NCBI GenBank assembly: GCA_025331565.1
Contig: JAFREQ010000091.1
Coordinates: forward strand, 1,474,501-1,538,500
Length of the DNA stretch: 64,000 bases
Origin: Holacanthus passer
Lineage: Eukaryota > Chordata > Actinopteri > Pomacanthidae
Direction of reading: 5' to 3'
Shown: positions 34,121 to 44,600 of the stretch, one piece after another
Layout of the letters: every line of letters starts with the position of its first letter
Numbering within the stretch: position 1 is the first letter of the stretch
The notes under the pieces: generated by a model
Database searches by the model: none
What the model was told of the DNA's origin: nothing
Seen by the model: only the letters and a program-made list of their open reading frames with translations
Made by a program: the position numbers and the translations under genes

Positions 34121-36131
34121 CTGAAGAGGCCATGATGACAGGATACCATGCTAAGGGGAGGAAAGGAGTCAGTGAAAATTAAAAATAAATAAATAAATAA
34201 AAAGATGAGTTATTGAGATGTTTTCATTTGAGATGTTTAGCCAACCGATCTAACATCTGTTGCACAATGGTGTTTCCAACACTTATCATTTCACCTCCTG
34301 CGGAAGTAGGAAAAATAGTCACAGCTGTAATATAAATTAATGACATATAAAAAATACAATACAATACAAAGTACAATACAAATAAAATACAAATTTCTTG
34401 CTGAATTTACCTGATTTTTCACAATGATTCTGATGTCTATTTCTTAACTAGTCTCACAAAACATTGATGTATTTTTTAATGAGCAAGAAGAGTGTTCCAG
34501 CATTGACTTTCATGCCTACACTCCTTTGTAGAGTGTGTCATTGCTGGGCTTTTATGTTAATGTTTATTTTCCCTCCTCAGATTTCCATTAGTTTTAGCTA
34601 TCTCTCTATGTTTGCCTAACTTTGCTTTACTCTTCCTTTTTAGCTATTCTTTTCATCACTCTCCATCTCACAGCCTAAATCTCTGTCTAATAAAATGATT
34701 AATGTCAAATTTTGTTCACCTGCTTGCTCACTTGTTGTCGTTGTTTTGATCCCACCTATTGTGTTATATAGAGGATGTGCCTGTGTGCTTGTGTGAATGT
34801 GTGTGTGTATACGTGTGCATCAGTGTGGTACCAACCTTACTGTGTTAAGTTAAAAAGACTAGTCTTCAAAGCTTTGTCAGTTAACAAGATGTATGGGAGT
34901 TCACACTGAGGGAAGTATCTTGAAAGACGCTTATTTCCACCTCATTACACAAACATTTGCTCTATATCCCTCACACACACACACACACACACACCACACA
35001 CAGAGTGACATGCAAAGAGATCATGAAAGACATCTCTTCCCACACATGCATGCATGCACACAAACACACACACAGAGACTAATAAGGGTGCGATTGAAGT
35101 GCTGGTGCTTTCGAATGGGGTGAGCCCTGTGTTTTGAACCCATGAGGGACTCGATCCATCAACTGATGCAGTGACAGGTTCATAACACATGCACAGATGA
35201 AGGAGTGCATGTGTGTGTGTGTGTCTGTGCTTTGTAGTTAGATGTCCTGCATCACTTAACCGCTGTGAATCATATGTGAGGGTGGCCCACCCTCAGGGTA
35301 AACGTGTCTATGAGCAAAGTGTATGTGTCTGAATGGAAATGTAGCCTGTTCCAGCCTGTTTGCATTTCACATGTGTATACTGTGTGTATGTGTTATATAT
35401 TTTTTTCCAATGAAGTCTCAATTCGTATTTATTAGGGTACTCATTATTATTCATCCATTCAACCGTGTACATATACAAGTGTGGGATGTATAGAAACACT
35501 TCCTGTTTTTGTGCCTTTGACTGACGTCTCCTCTCATCTCCACTGTAGAACTGCGAGTGTCAGGGGAGTAAATATGAGTTCATTTGCTTGAATCACTGCA
35601 GCACAACACAACAGATAACACAGCTAATGGTGGAAGATGACATTCTGTGTAAAATCAATGTGCAGCCGAGTCCGACTGCCTTCGCACAAGAAAACTAATT
35701 GATTCGTCTCTTCGTGATAAGCCCCCTCGCCTGTGAGAACCAACAGCAGAATGTTCCAGTGGTTTGATGATCGGCTCTTGAGCATTCCCGGTGCCACGCG
35801 ACTGATTTATGACTCCAGAAATTGTTTCATAACTTGTTCTCTATTCACAAGGTTGTGCCTTTTTAAAACACAGCTTCTGAGAAACATTTTGTGTTAACTT
35901 TATAAGGCAACAGGTTCAAAATGTGTAGTAAAACAAGGTGTGTCTCATTCTATATTTCTGCAATCCATCATCTGGGGATCAGTTACAATGTATTGCTTAT
36001 CACATCATATTTTAGACATAAATCATAAGCATCTAGTTCAAAGTTTAAATGTGACCAACCGAAAAACAGAACAGAAACATAAATAAGCAGCTACTGTATC
36101 TGGGAGTTACCTAACTGCTATAGTTACTATG
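34121..36131. other. anonymous DNA between the two pogo-like copies
   Basis: It begins with a short AAAT repeat (34177-34201) and an ATACA-type run (34350-34395). The rest is non-coding with a CA tract at 34973-34993. I see no gene. Confidence 0.5.
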
Positions 36132-38475
36132 GCAAATAGCTGCTATCCAGCTATACATATAGGGGAGACCAGGGATGGTTGTAACAAGGGGATGGTTGTA
36201 ACAGCATCACTTTCACCAATAAGGGATGCCATTGGTGTCATGTGATCAATGTCATGTGTAACTCCCTCCCTGACCTTGCATGTGGATTTGCATGTCTGTG
36301 GAAAGAAGTGTGTGGGTTTTAAAACCAAAAGAAAAAAGAAAAAAATCAGGCAAGAAACCAATCTTTTGGACCAAGTTTATATTCTGATTAGTACTGACAC
36401 CGTTGAAGTTTGAATTAGGAAACTTATATTGAAGAGTAGGCTCTAAGTTAACACGAGTCATTTCATCAACACTAATTTTAAGATATCATGCTAGTACAGC
36501 TAGCTAAACAATGGCTGACAGGGGTAGGGAGGGTTGTAACACCTTCCAAAAAAATGTTACAACCATCCCCGTAATGACATCTCATATATTTTCTCTATCC
36601 TACTCCCTCTTTTCAGTATGCCAAGACGATGGGTGCGGAAAATGAATAGGGGTGTGTCTGCACATGTACTGAAAGCTGCATCCGATGAAGTGAGGCAGGG
36701 AAAGACAGTGCGGTCAGTTGCTAAAAACTACTCCATCTGCCATGTGACACTGAGCAGATACTGCAAGAAATTGCAAGACCTCAGACAACAAGGGTCAAGA
36801 AAGCGACCCAGTGTTGGCTATCACAGCAGTCAAAAAGTGTTTGATGAAGAGCAAGAGGAGGTGTTGACTGATTATTTGACTGAGGCACCAGACTTGTTCT
36901 ATGGACTAACTCCACGTGAAGTAGGCCTACTAAACATTTGACAACTGCAGATTAATGTGTTGTAAGTATGAATTAGTACTGTATGCATCAATTCTTTATG
37001 TATTCAGGTGCCATGAGGTACATCTAACTAACTAACTAACTACCTAACTAACTAACACTACGTAATTACTTTTTTTTTAGGTCAGGAAGTTTGCATATCA
37101 ACTTGCAGTGGACTACAACATCAAACACCCCCAGTCATGGGATAAAAACAGCACGGCAGGTCCTGATTGGTTCTCAGGCTTTATGAAAAGGCATCCTAAC
37201 TTGATCTTCTTCTTCTCATCCTATGAGAAGTGCGCAGCCAACTATCTTGGCACAAGTTACTAGCTTTAACTATACAAATGTAGAGGCATTTTTCATGAAG
37301 CTCTGGGATGTTATTCAGAGGTTTAGCTTTGATGGATGTGACATCTGGAATATGGATGAGACTGCTGTTACCACCGTCCAGACACCAGACTGAGTAGTTG
37401 CATGCCATGGAATGAAGCAGGTGGGATCAATGACTTCCGATGAGAGAGGTGCCTTAGTCTCAGTGGCATGTGCAGTGCAAGCACTGGGAAATTCCATCCC
37501 ACCCTTCTTTGTTTTCCCACACAAGAGATACAAGGATTTCTTCGTACACCTTGGACCACCTGGTAGTGTTGGGAACAGCAATGGACCAGGGTGGATGCAA
37601 GAAAGTGATTTTGTCTTGTTTCTGCAGCACTTTGCCAAGTATACTAAAGTCAGTCCAGAGAAGAAGGTGTTACTCCTGCTTGACAATCACAGCTCACACA
37701 TTTCAGTGAAAACTGTTAATTTCTGCAAGGACAATGGAATTGTGCTTCTGTCTCTGCCTCCATATTGCCATATTATTCACACAAACTTCAGCCACTAGAT
37801 CGGTCTGTCTTCGGTCCACTGAAGAAGGCTAACTCAGCTGGAGATGCCTGGATGAGGATGATCCTGCCAAGACAATGACCATTTATGATGTGCCATTGCT
37901 TGTGAGAACAGCTCTGCCCATCTCTGCATCTGCAAGCAACATCCAGGCTAGATTCAGATGCACAGGCATTTGGCCATTTAACCCAAATATTTTTCAGGAC
38001 CATGACTTTGCACCTTCCCAAGTGACTGACCGTCCAGACCCAGACTTCTGTAGCTTCCTAGCCAGACTCCTCAGCAGATGCCACCCTGCCTTCCACCCCC
38101 GCTGCAGCTACAGCTACAGCAGCTGCCCCCCTACCTCAGACATCCTCAGCAGCCTCGGCCCTACTCCAGATGTCCTCTGCAGCTTCCCCCTCCACTCCTG
38201 CTGAGCCTCAAAAGTTCAGTCCCACTGATGTGAGACCATTTCCCAAAGCAGGACCAAGAAAGACCACAGGTGCCACAAAGAGAAGAAGAAAATCAGAAAT
38301 CTACACTGACACACCAGTAAAGCAAGCCTTGGAGGAAGAAGAAAAGAACAGAAAATGTAAGAAGAAAGTGAACACGGATCTGTTCGGAAAGAGGAAATGC
38401 TAACAAAATAATGCTGAGTGAAAGTCAGGCAAAAAGAGAACACACAGGATTTGTTCATTTCCATGTTTTAATAAA
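36132..38475 (+). mobile_element. pogo-like DNA transposon (copy 2), right end not found
   Basis: The unit carries an upstream region with two tandem GGGGATGGTTGTAACA-type repeats (36177-36203), a GGTTGTAAC/GTTACAACC hairpin (36526-36570), and one transposase gene. The AATAAA at 38470-38475 is a likely polyadenylation signal. The left end is probably within TATAGGGGAGACC (36159-36171), with TA as target. The 27 bp upstream is also shared with copy 1. No inverse of the left end (GTTACAACCATCCC...) occurs to the right of the gene, so the right terminus is lost or lies in unrecognised sequence. Placement in the pogo/Tigger group of Tc1/mariner rests on the transposase. Confidence 0.82.
36618..38403 (+). 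pseudogene. pogo/Tigger-group DDE transposase, nearly complete, with intron
   Basis: Exon 1 (ATG 36618 to 36920) reads MPRRWVRKMNRGVSAHVLKA, then VRSVAKNYSICHVTLSRYCK, a pogo-type helix-turn-helix. It ends at LTPRE. Exon 2 resumes at 37081 with VRKFAYQLAV, then GPDWFSGFMKRHPN, completing a CENP-B-like DNA-binding region. The DDE core follows: DIWNMDETAVTTVQ (first Asp), VGSMTSDERGALVSVA, NSIPPFFVFPHKR, VLLLLDNHSSH (second Asp) and HKLQPLDRSVFGPLKK (third Asp). The tail has KTMTIYDVP, IQARFRCTGIWPFN and a basic C-terminus. Defects are a frameshift after KRHPN, a CGA>TGA-type stop after VQTPD, shifts near 37770 and 37855, and one in the Ser/Pro-rich tail. The enzyme would bind the element's ends and excise it in the nucleus. 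All three catalytic residues survive. Confidence 0.87.
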
Positions 38476-38498
38476 GCCTAACCACATGGAAAATTGTC

Positions 38499-38552
38499 TT
38501 TTGTTTTTCTGTGATATTTGAACATTTTCCAACATATCACAGAAAAACAAAA
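38499..38552. repeat. 19-bp perfect hairpin
   Basis: TTTTGTTTTTCTGTGATAT at 38499-38517 is exactly complementary to 38534-38552, with a 16-base spacer. It sits 24 bp after the AATAAA of the pogo-like gene. Confidence 0.9.
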
Positions 38553-38559
38553 ATTGTCA

Positions 38560-40314
38560 AAATGTAAATAAATGTAGGCTAATAAACAGGTGCTCAGAAG
38601 AGACAGAGTCTTGCTTTCCGTATGGCTTTAATTATACTCTATACTCTATGTTCACACAAAAGTCAAATTTTAAACTGAGCTGAAAAAAACCCAGCTCATC
38701 CCATGGAAATGACTCAGAGATCCACTTTACAAAGTAAAAAGCAATAATACACTACAGGACCACCACAGAGTTAGCTGAAAAACAGCAGGTGATTGCAACT
38801 GTAATTATTACTGGGTTGGGGGTGAAACATGACTGGCATGTGAACTCTGAACGGGTTAAAATCACTGACCAGTGCAGGTAATGTTCAAATCTACAACAAT
38901 AATTACAGTCACAGTAGAGCTTAATTCTAATTGTTAGACTTAATGTAAACCTTTTGACTGACAGGTCACAGTCAACCCGGCTGTACGTTTGCCTTGCTTT
39001 TGTTACTTCTAGTTTACAACACATTTGTGGTGACTGTTGAAAAGACAAACATTCAATCAACAATGATTCATGTCACGCTCACTTCCTCCTCAGTTCATTT
39101 TAGTTTAAGACTGAAGCTCATCCTATAAACATTTTGCTGTCATGAATAAATGGGGAGGTGTTGGCTCGTACCAAATAATTATGATAATGACATGTTTGTT
39201 TTCCCAGACAGCCACACACGGGATATAAAATGCCAACATGGTGCACTTCTGTCACCTGGGTCAAACTGATTAATTTGGCTGCCTCTTACCTTTGAGAGTC
39301 CTGGATGTGACACATTTGAGAGGCTGCAGCAGAAAGAAATTTTACAGATACAAGGTTTAGGTTAAGGTTAAGGTTTTTTGATCAAAGAGCAAAATTAGCT
39401 TTTCTGCTTAAATCTATTGCTCTTTAATTGACATGGAAATGCTTGCTTCTCTGTCATTTACACACCCAGAAATCTCAGAAAACTCCAATTATGAACTGCT
39501 GAACTGCTTATGACAGCTGTCATTTGTCAAGCAAAGTTGTGTGAGGAAATTTAGTGACATCAGCTCTGCTCAGTTCACTCCAGAGGACGATGCATGTATA
39601 CGTATCTGAGATATTTTCACAGTGTTGATCCTACTGAAATGAAGAACTCCCAAAGAGCCATCACTCCCAGACAGTCACGATTGGCTTTTCATTAGGTATT
39701 TTTGTTGCTCAATCTGCTAATGCCCACATGCTGCTCTCAAGGCTCCTCTTGTGATTAAAATTTGGATGAAGACTTTCTGCTGCAGCTTTCTCGCTGCTCA
39801 TTTTCTCGTCTCTCCACTCCAACTGTCATAATAACCAACATAAAATCCACTTGAGTAGGTGGAATGGCACTTTTGCTTAGAAGAAACAAAGCGTCTTGAC
39901 AGATTTATGTTTCATGGGCTGCACTGGCAGATAATAGCACAGTTTTTACTAGCCCACATCATTAATACTCAATTATAGATTTTTATGAAGTAGACTTCAG
40001 CACTTTGATGCTGGCAGATGGGAGACACCAATAAGGCAGCGAAAGACACTCAGGGACAGGAATCATTACAAAATATTGTTACTTACCTAAAATGAATGGA
40101 ACATGTGCCTCCTGATGAATTGTTCATGTCTTTTGGTGAATCCAAAATGCCACTTTAACACATTGGGGCTTTTTTCTGCGTCAACAGTATTTCATTGATT
40201 GTAATTTGTACGCCTGTGGTTACAGTGCAAACAGGAAACTGGTAGCTAATGCAGTATGATTTTCCGTGGTGCTCACTGACCAAACAGTAAACCAACCTAG
40301 CCTAAAAAGTGGCA
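38560..40314. other. non-coding DNA containing one arm of an unnamed duplicated unit
   Basis: No gene recognised. The segment 39745-39920 has a diverged partner at 44435-44600 (listed as a repeat). Confidence 0.5.
39745..39920 (+). repeat. unnamed duplicated unit, copy A
   Basis: This aligns by eye to 44435-44600 in the same orientation. Shared blocks in order are CTCTTGTGATT, AAATTTGGATGAAG, AACATAAAATCCA, GAATGGCA/GAAATGGCA, TTTAGAAGAAAC and TTCTTGACAGATTTATGTTT (one mismatch). Overall identity looks near three quarters. No terminal repeats or tail were seen, so it could be an old mobile element or a duplicated conserved element. Confidence 0.7.
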
Positions 40315-40322
40315 TTTAAATG

Positions 40323-41145
40323 CAGTGGTGGGTAGTACCGCGTTACATTTACTCCGTTACATGTACTTGGGTATTTTTTTTGATAAATTGTACTTTTAAG
40401 AGTAATTATTTTGCAGAATACTTTTACTCTTACTCGAGTAAATTTGTGAGAAAATATATGTACTTTTACTCCGTTACTTTGGGATACATGCTTGTCGTTA
40501 CATTAATTAATCTATAAATAAATTGAGACGAGCTCAGACGCAGCTCTGCAGCTCTCGGCTGAGGGACACATCCTGAACCAATCACAGCGGCAGCACCGCA
40601 GGTGGACGGAGGTGTGCCCCGCCCCTCCACGGCCCTCCTTCACCTCACTGTAGCTCAAGAACATGGCAGAAGATGAACCGCCGGCATCTCACCGAGCTAG
40701 CCGGCTAACCCGGTGGTACCGGCCGGCTTCGGCGCCAGTTACAGTACTTTAATAAGCCGGCGTAATGTTATATGTCAACATTTCAGCCTCCAGCCGATCA
40801 CAATCAGTCAGTTAAAATTTCTGTTTCAGCAATAATATAAATATAAATACTAACATTTGAGATCATACACCGTCAAATTTGATGTTACTGTTTAGCTTCA
40901 AGCTAAACTCCTTTGAGGAACAGGTCAATGTCTCAGCTGATGTCAGTGGAAACAGTTTTTGTTTTTGAAGTAATAAATTGCATCTGAAGTTACTCACTAC
41001 TTGAGTAGTTTTTTTAGGAGGTACTTTTTTACTCTTACTCAAGTACTTATTTTTATGAGTACTTTTACTTCTACTTGAGTCCTTATATTATAAAGTAACA
41101 GTACTTTTACTTGAGTACCGTTGTTGTTTACTCTACCCACCACTG
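40323..41145 (+). mobile_element. non-autonomous hAT element with perfect 8-bp duplication
   Basis: The 823-bp unit begins CAGTGGTGGGTAGTA and ends TACTCTACCCACCACTG, a typical hAT inverted pair. It is flanked by TTTAAATG on both sides (40315-40322 and 41146-41153), the 8-bp duplication of hAT. Both flanks are rich in TACTTTTACT-type subterminal repeats. The middle (40530-40760) is strikingly different: GC- and CpG-rich, with a CCAAT box (40578-40582), a CCCCGCCCC GC box (40617-40625) and an ATG in good context at 40663. That ATG opens a 29-codon frame beginning MAEDEPPAS. The core looks like the promoter and first exon of an autonomous hAT, the rest of the transposase being deleted. Confidence 0.92.
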
Positions 41146-41231
41146 TTTAAATGTAGACCACAGTTGAGTCCAAGGCAACATTAAAACTTACTTATCACAA
41201 ATGGAAACAAGAAGAAGACAAAGTGAAAGTG

Positions 41232-41306
41232 TCCTATGTGGTGGTCCAGTGGTTAGGATTCGGTGCTCTCACCGCTGAGACCCAGGTTCAATTTCCAGCC
41301 AGGGTA
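41232..41306 (+). pseudogene. tRNA-Glu(CTC)-like relic or SINE head
   Basis: GGTTAGGATTCGGTG-CTCTCAC-CGCTG gives a D-arm, then an anticodon arm with loop CTCTCAC (anticodon CTC, Glu). Box A (TGGTCCAGTGG) and box B (GGTTCAATTTC) are recognisable. The acceptor ends TCCTATG and CAGGGTA pair poorly and there is an extra base before box A, so it is not a working tRNA. A downstream TGACTAATAAAGGGATGAAAA recalls the AATAAAGG end of the LINEs here, which would fit a tRNA-derived SINE, but this is weak. Confidence 0.7.
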
Positions 41307-41418
41307 TGCTCACGCCTGCGTGAGCGTGCTGGCGCCTTGTAGTGGCAGTGACTAATAAAGGGATGAAAATTAATCCATTACATTTTGCTTTGTTTTATAC
41401 TAGGAATACAATTTTAGC

Positions 41419-41694
41419 TGGTGGCATGTCTCAGAGGATGGTAGTGTTGTCAGTCAGTTGGACCGCCACCTTGGTGATGAAGACATTCATGGTTCCCAGA
41501 GGATGAATCCTACTTACTTAAGTGGTCTCCTGACCTTCACCTCGCTCCACCAAAAGGTCAAAGTTTTCACTCATCAAGTATCTTGGGATCTATGCCAAAT
41601 GGATTGGCACAAAATGCTTCCCAGGCAAGGTATGTTATATTTATCCAATACTATTTAATTAATAATCAAATACCTGTAAAACTAATGGCAATGT
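41419..41694 (+). repeat. dispersed fish repeat, copy 1
   Basis: The copy contains GGTGGCATGTCTCAGAGGAT, ACATTCATGGTTCCCAGAGG, ATGAATCCTACT and AATACCTGTAAAACTAATG. These blocks recur in the same order at 52960-53515 and, inverted, at 42751-42955. It resembles a common unclassified perciform repeat (recognition by memory). A stretch in the middle is missing relative to copy 3. Confidence 0.75.
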
Positions 41695-42063
41695 AGCTTG
41701 TTGCCTAAACCTAACCAAACTGTGACCATTTCAGTCATCAACAGGCATCTGTGCCGTTTTGGAAGTCACTGGCAAACAATCTGGGATTCAAAGGGTTAAT
41801 AATTAATGTGCTGATTATACACAATAACCCACTAGAGAAAGCAAAAGCAGTGACTCAAGGATTAGAACTTTATCCCCCAGCATGATGAGGGACTGTGCCC
41901 AAAGTCACAACTTTAATGTTACAGCTCCACTGAGATACAGCTGTGTTTAAAACACTTCTCACTGAAAAGCTGCTGCTGGATTCCCCCTGCAGTGTCCATA
42001 TTGGGTAATTGTCTAATTAACAGCCAACTAATGTCATCTCCCATTTCCCCTCTTTCTCTCTTG

Positions 42064-42068
<5 letters not shown>

Positions 42069-42098
<30 letters not shown>
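42069..42098. repeat. (AC)n microsatellite
   Basis: About 15 AC units. Confidence 0.95.
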
Positions 42099-42244
42099 TT
42101 TAGGTGTCATTAGGCATTTCTGCAAGGTATGAACCATTCTCTGCTTAGCTAATTGAAACGTGTGAACTTGCAGTAAAAGGGAAAAAGCATTCAATGGTCT
42201 TAAAGAAGAAGTAAATTATTGTTATTGCTATGACAGAGAAGGAG

Positions 42245-42246
<2 letters not shown>

Positions 42247-42277
<31 letters not shown>
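42247..42277. repeat. (GA)n microsatellite
   Basis: About 15 GA units. Confidence 0.95.
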
Positions 42278-42750
42278 CATGTTTCATTAAAAATTCAGAG
42301 GTACCTGTGCTCTTGGGTAATGGCTGCAGACAGAGCTGTCCAGTGTCTTCCACTCCAGCCATTGATGAGCTGTCACAGCAAAGGACTTTGTGGATATTGA
42401 AAGAAGGAGAAACGGTTTATGAGATACACTGAGATCTGCTTGAGTGACAGGATGGAGTCTCACCAGTATGTGACACAAACCAACAAGAAATCCCCAGACC
42501 TTCGGGAGTTTCACGTTCATAGCAACGTGACAGCACGTGGACACATACCGAGAGACATGCGGGATCACAACCAAAATAGGTTCTTCGTAGAGGTCAGTGA
42601 GTAGACTGAGGGGCTGAGAGCAATGAACCATTGTTTGCTTTTGACATTCACATTTCCTCATTGTCTTTGTTTTGTTTTTCATCCTGGGAAAACCTCTGCT
42701 GGTGGTGCTCGGGGAAAAGTCACCAAACTCACCTGGTGTTAACCTTTGGA

Positions 42751-42955
42751 CATAACAAACATCTCTACCAAATTTTATAGCAATGCATCCCAAAATAGTC
42801 AAGATAATTCAACAAAGTCCAAAAAAGTCAACTTGCTGGTGACACCAGAGTCAGGGGTTCACCAAAGCCAATAGGATTCATCTGCTGGGACCATGAATGT
42901 CTCTACTAACAGTTGAGATATTTCAGTCTGGAAGCATGTAGTGGACAGACCGACA
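42751..42955 (-). repeat. dispersed fish repeat, copy 2 (inverted)
   Basis: On the minus strand it reads GACTGAAATATCTCAAC, GACATTCATGGTCCC, CAGATGAATCCTA, TTTGGTGAACCCCTGAC and ATAAAATTTGGTAGAGATGT, the same order as copy 3. It is more diverged than copy 3. Confidence 0.75.
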
Positions 42956-43039
42956 GCTAAATCACCTGTGTGGTTTCTCATTGTAAAGCTCTGCCCAGTC
43001 ATCCAGATTTTACAAATGGTGAATAGAATGTAATTTTAA

Positions 43040-43760
43040 GTAGTGTTGGACAGGTTAGTTAAAAATGTTATGAATTGCTCATTACATATTACCTATTTAA
43101 AAATGAATAACATCACTTTCCTAATTACTTAAGAACAAAACTGATGAGTTACATTACTTGTTACTTTACTTTCATTCCCCAGTCCAGCTTCATCAAAGTG
43201 CCTTTAACCAACTATAAAATTCTCAACACCCACAGGTTACGAATTGTGTACTTAACACATGAAATAGAAAACAGGACATTATGGTGGTTTGAGAAGCAGC
43301 CAGTCAAGTTTGAACGTATTATTATATAGAGTTAACCATAGTGACTGCACACAGCTTTACAGGAGTCCTGTCCTCACAGTGAACGAGAGGGGTTCACATC
43401 AAAAACATAAAACAAGCAATACCTGAAGGATTATTGGTGGCTAATGCCAGCAAGTGAGATAAGAACACAAACAAAACAACTTTGGGGTACTTCCCCTCAT
43501 TCTGTAGCCTGCATGCTGACCACCTCCAGCCCCTCCACTAAGATAGCAGGTCCTGGATCAGTCTGTCCACTAAGCGCTATAGACCAAACAGATACTAACC
43601 CACCATCTTACACTTGTTAAAACAGTGAACAAGCCCTCAAATTGTCAAACTAAGGGAGCATTACTTGGATTAGTAACTGTAAGGCAATTACTGAATTTAG
43701 AATAGTCATGCCATACACTATTCGTTACTGCAAAAAGTAACTCCATTACAGTGATGTGTC
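43040..43760. mobile_element. possible hAT-like MITE remnant
   Basis: One edge (GTAGTGTTGGACAGGTTAGTT, 43040-43060) and the other (AAAGTAACTCCATTACAG, 43734-43751) resemble the ends of fish hAT MITEs rich in TTACT/TAAC words, with ATTACTTGTTACTTTAC inside. I could not match the ends as inverted repeats or find a duplication. The rest is anonymous. Confidence 0.3.
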
Positions 43761-43930
43761 AAGCAAATAAGTACTAAGTCATGTTAGAGTTTATGGCAAA
43801 ACATATGAAAACATAAAGACTGAAAAAAATCCTAATTGTAATTGAGTCATATGTAAATTGACTTGACTTGCAAACTCGATTACCATTCACACCAGCACCC
43901 AAGCATTTTAGTATGGGTGGCTAAAAACTG

Positions 43931-43955
43931 TTCTTTCTTTCTTTCTTTCTTTCTT
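43931..43955. repeat. (TTCT)n microsatellite
   Basis: Six TTCT units. Confidence 0.93.
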
Positions 43956-44122
43956 ACCCTCTTTTATCCTCTCTCTCTCGCTGTCCCCCTCTCAGAAGCA
44001 CACACACAAAATCATTCATGCACAGTGTTATTCAGTCTTCCCGCTGGCTAGAAACCTCCCTCCTCACTATTAAAGAGACACCGAGGTACTGAGATAAGGG
44101 GGAGCTTAGGGGTTAGGGGAAT

Positions 44123-44125
<3 letters not shown>

Positions 44126-44182
<57 letters not shown>
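44126..44182. repeat. (GT)n microsatellite
   Basis: About 28 GT units. Confidence 0.97.
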
Positions 44183-44184
<2 letters not shown>

Positions 44185-44434
44185 CAGCAGCCCATTACAC
44201 TGAAGAGAAAAAAAGTATAGGCCTATATGTGTAGGAAAGAGAGAGTGTGTGGGAGAGATGGAGGAATGTCAGCTCCCCTAGATGCACCGGTCCCCAGACC
44301 CAGACCAAGCTCTAATCAGAAGCCTGGAACTGCATGAGGTTCGGCTTCCACTGGGGGTGATGAATCACAAACACGATCACATGATCTGATTCACAAAGAA
44401 ATGAAAATAGGGTAAGAAGGTGTTGTTGCTTCTC

Positions 44435-44600
44435 TTGTGATTGAAATTTGGATGAAGGCGTGTTGGCGTAGCTTTTAACTCCTCTTCCTGTCTCCTCATA
44501 AAAACTGGTTTAATGACTAACATAAAATCCATCTTCGTGGGTGAAATGGCAGTGTTGTTTAGAAGAAACCAAGCTTCTTGACAGATTTATGTTTGTTATA
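44435..44600 (+). repeat. unnamed duplicated unit, copy B
   Basis: Partner of 39745-39920 in the same orientation, 4.7 kb away. The best-conserved end is AGCTTCTTGACAGATTTATG. See copy A for the block order. Confidence 0.7.

Larger units (their letters stand above)
41700..42750. other. anonymous DNA with CA and GA tracts
   Basis: A 171-codon minus-strand frame (42287-42802) has no recognisable motif and runs into the repeat at 42751, so I do not call it a gene. Confidence 0.5.

Noticed and set aside
37315..37686. 123-codon minus-strand frame
   Set aside because: It is the antisense shadow of the pogo-like transposase core.
41232..41306. Functional tRNA-Glu gene
   Set aside because: The acceptor stem does not pair and box A is displaced by an extra base.
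42287..42802. 171-codon minus-strand frame
   Set aside because: No recognisable motif, and it runs into the dispersed repeat at 42751, so the upstream part of the frame is repeat sequence.
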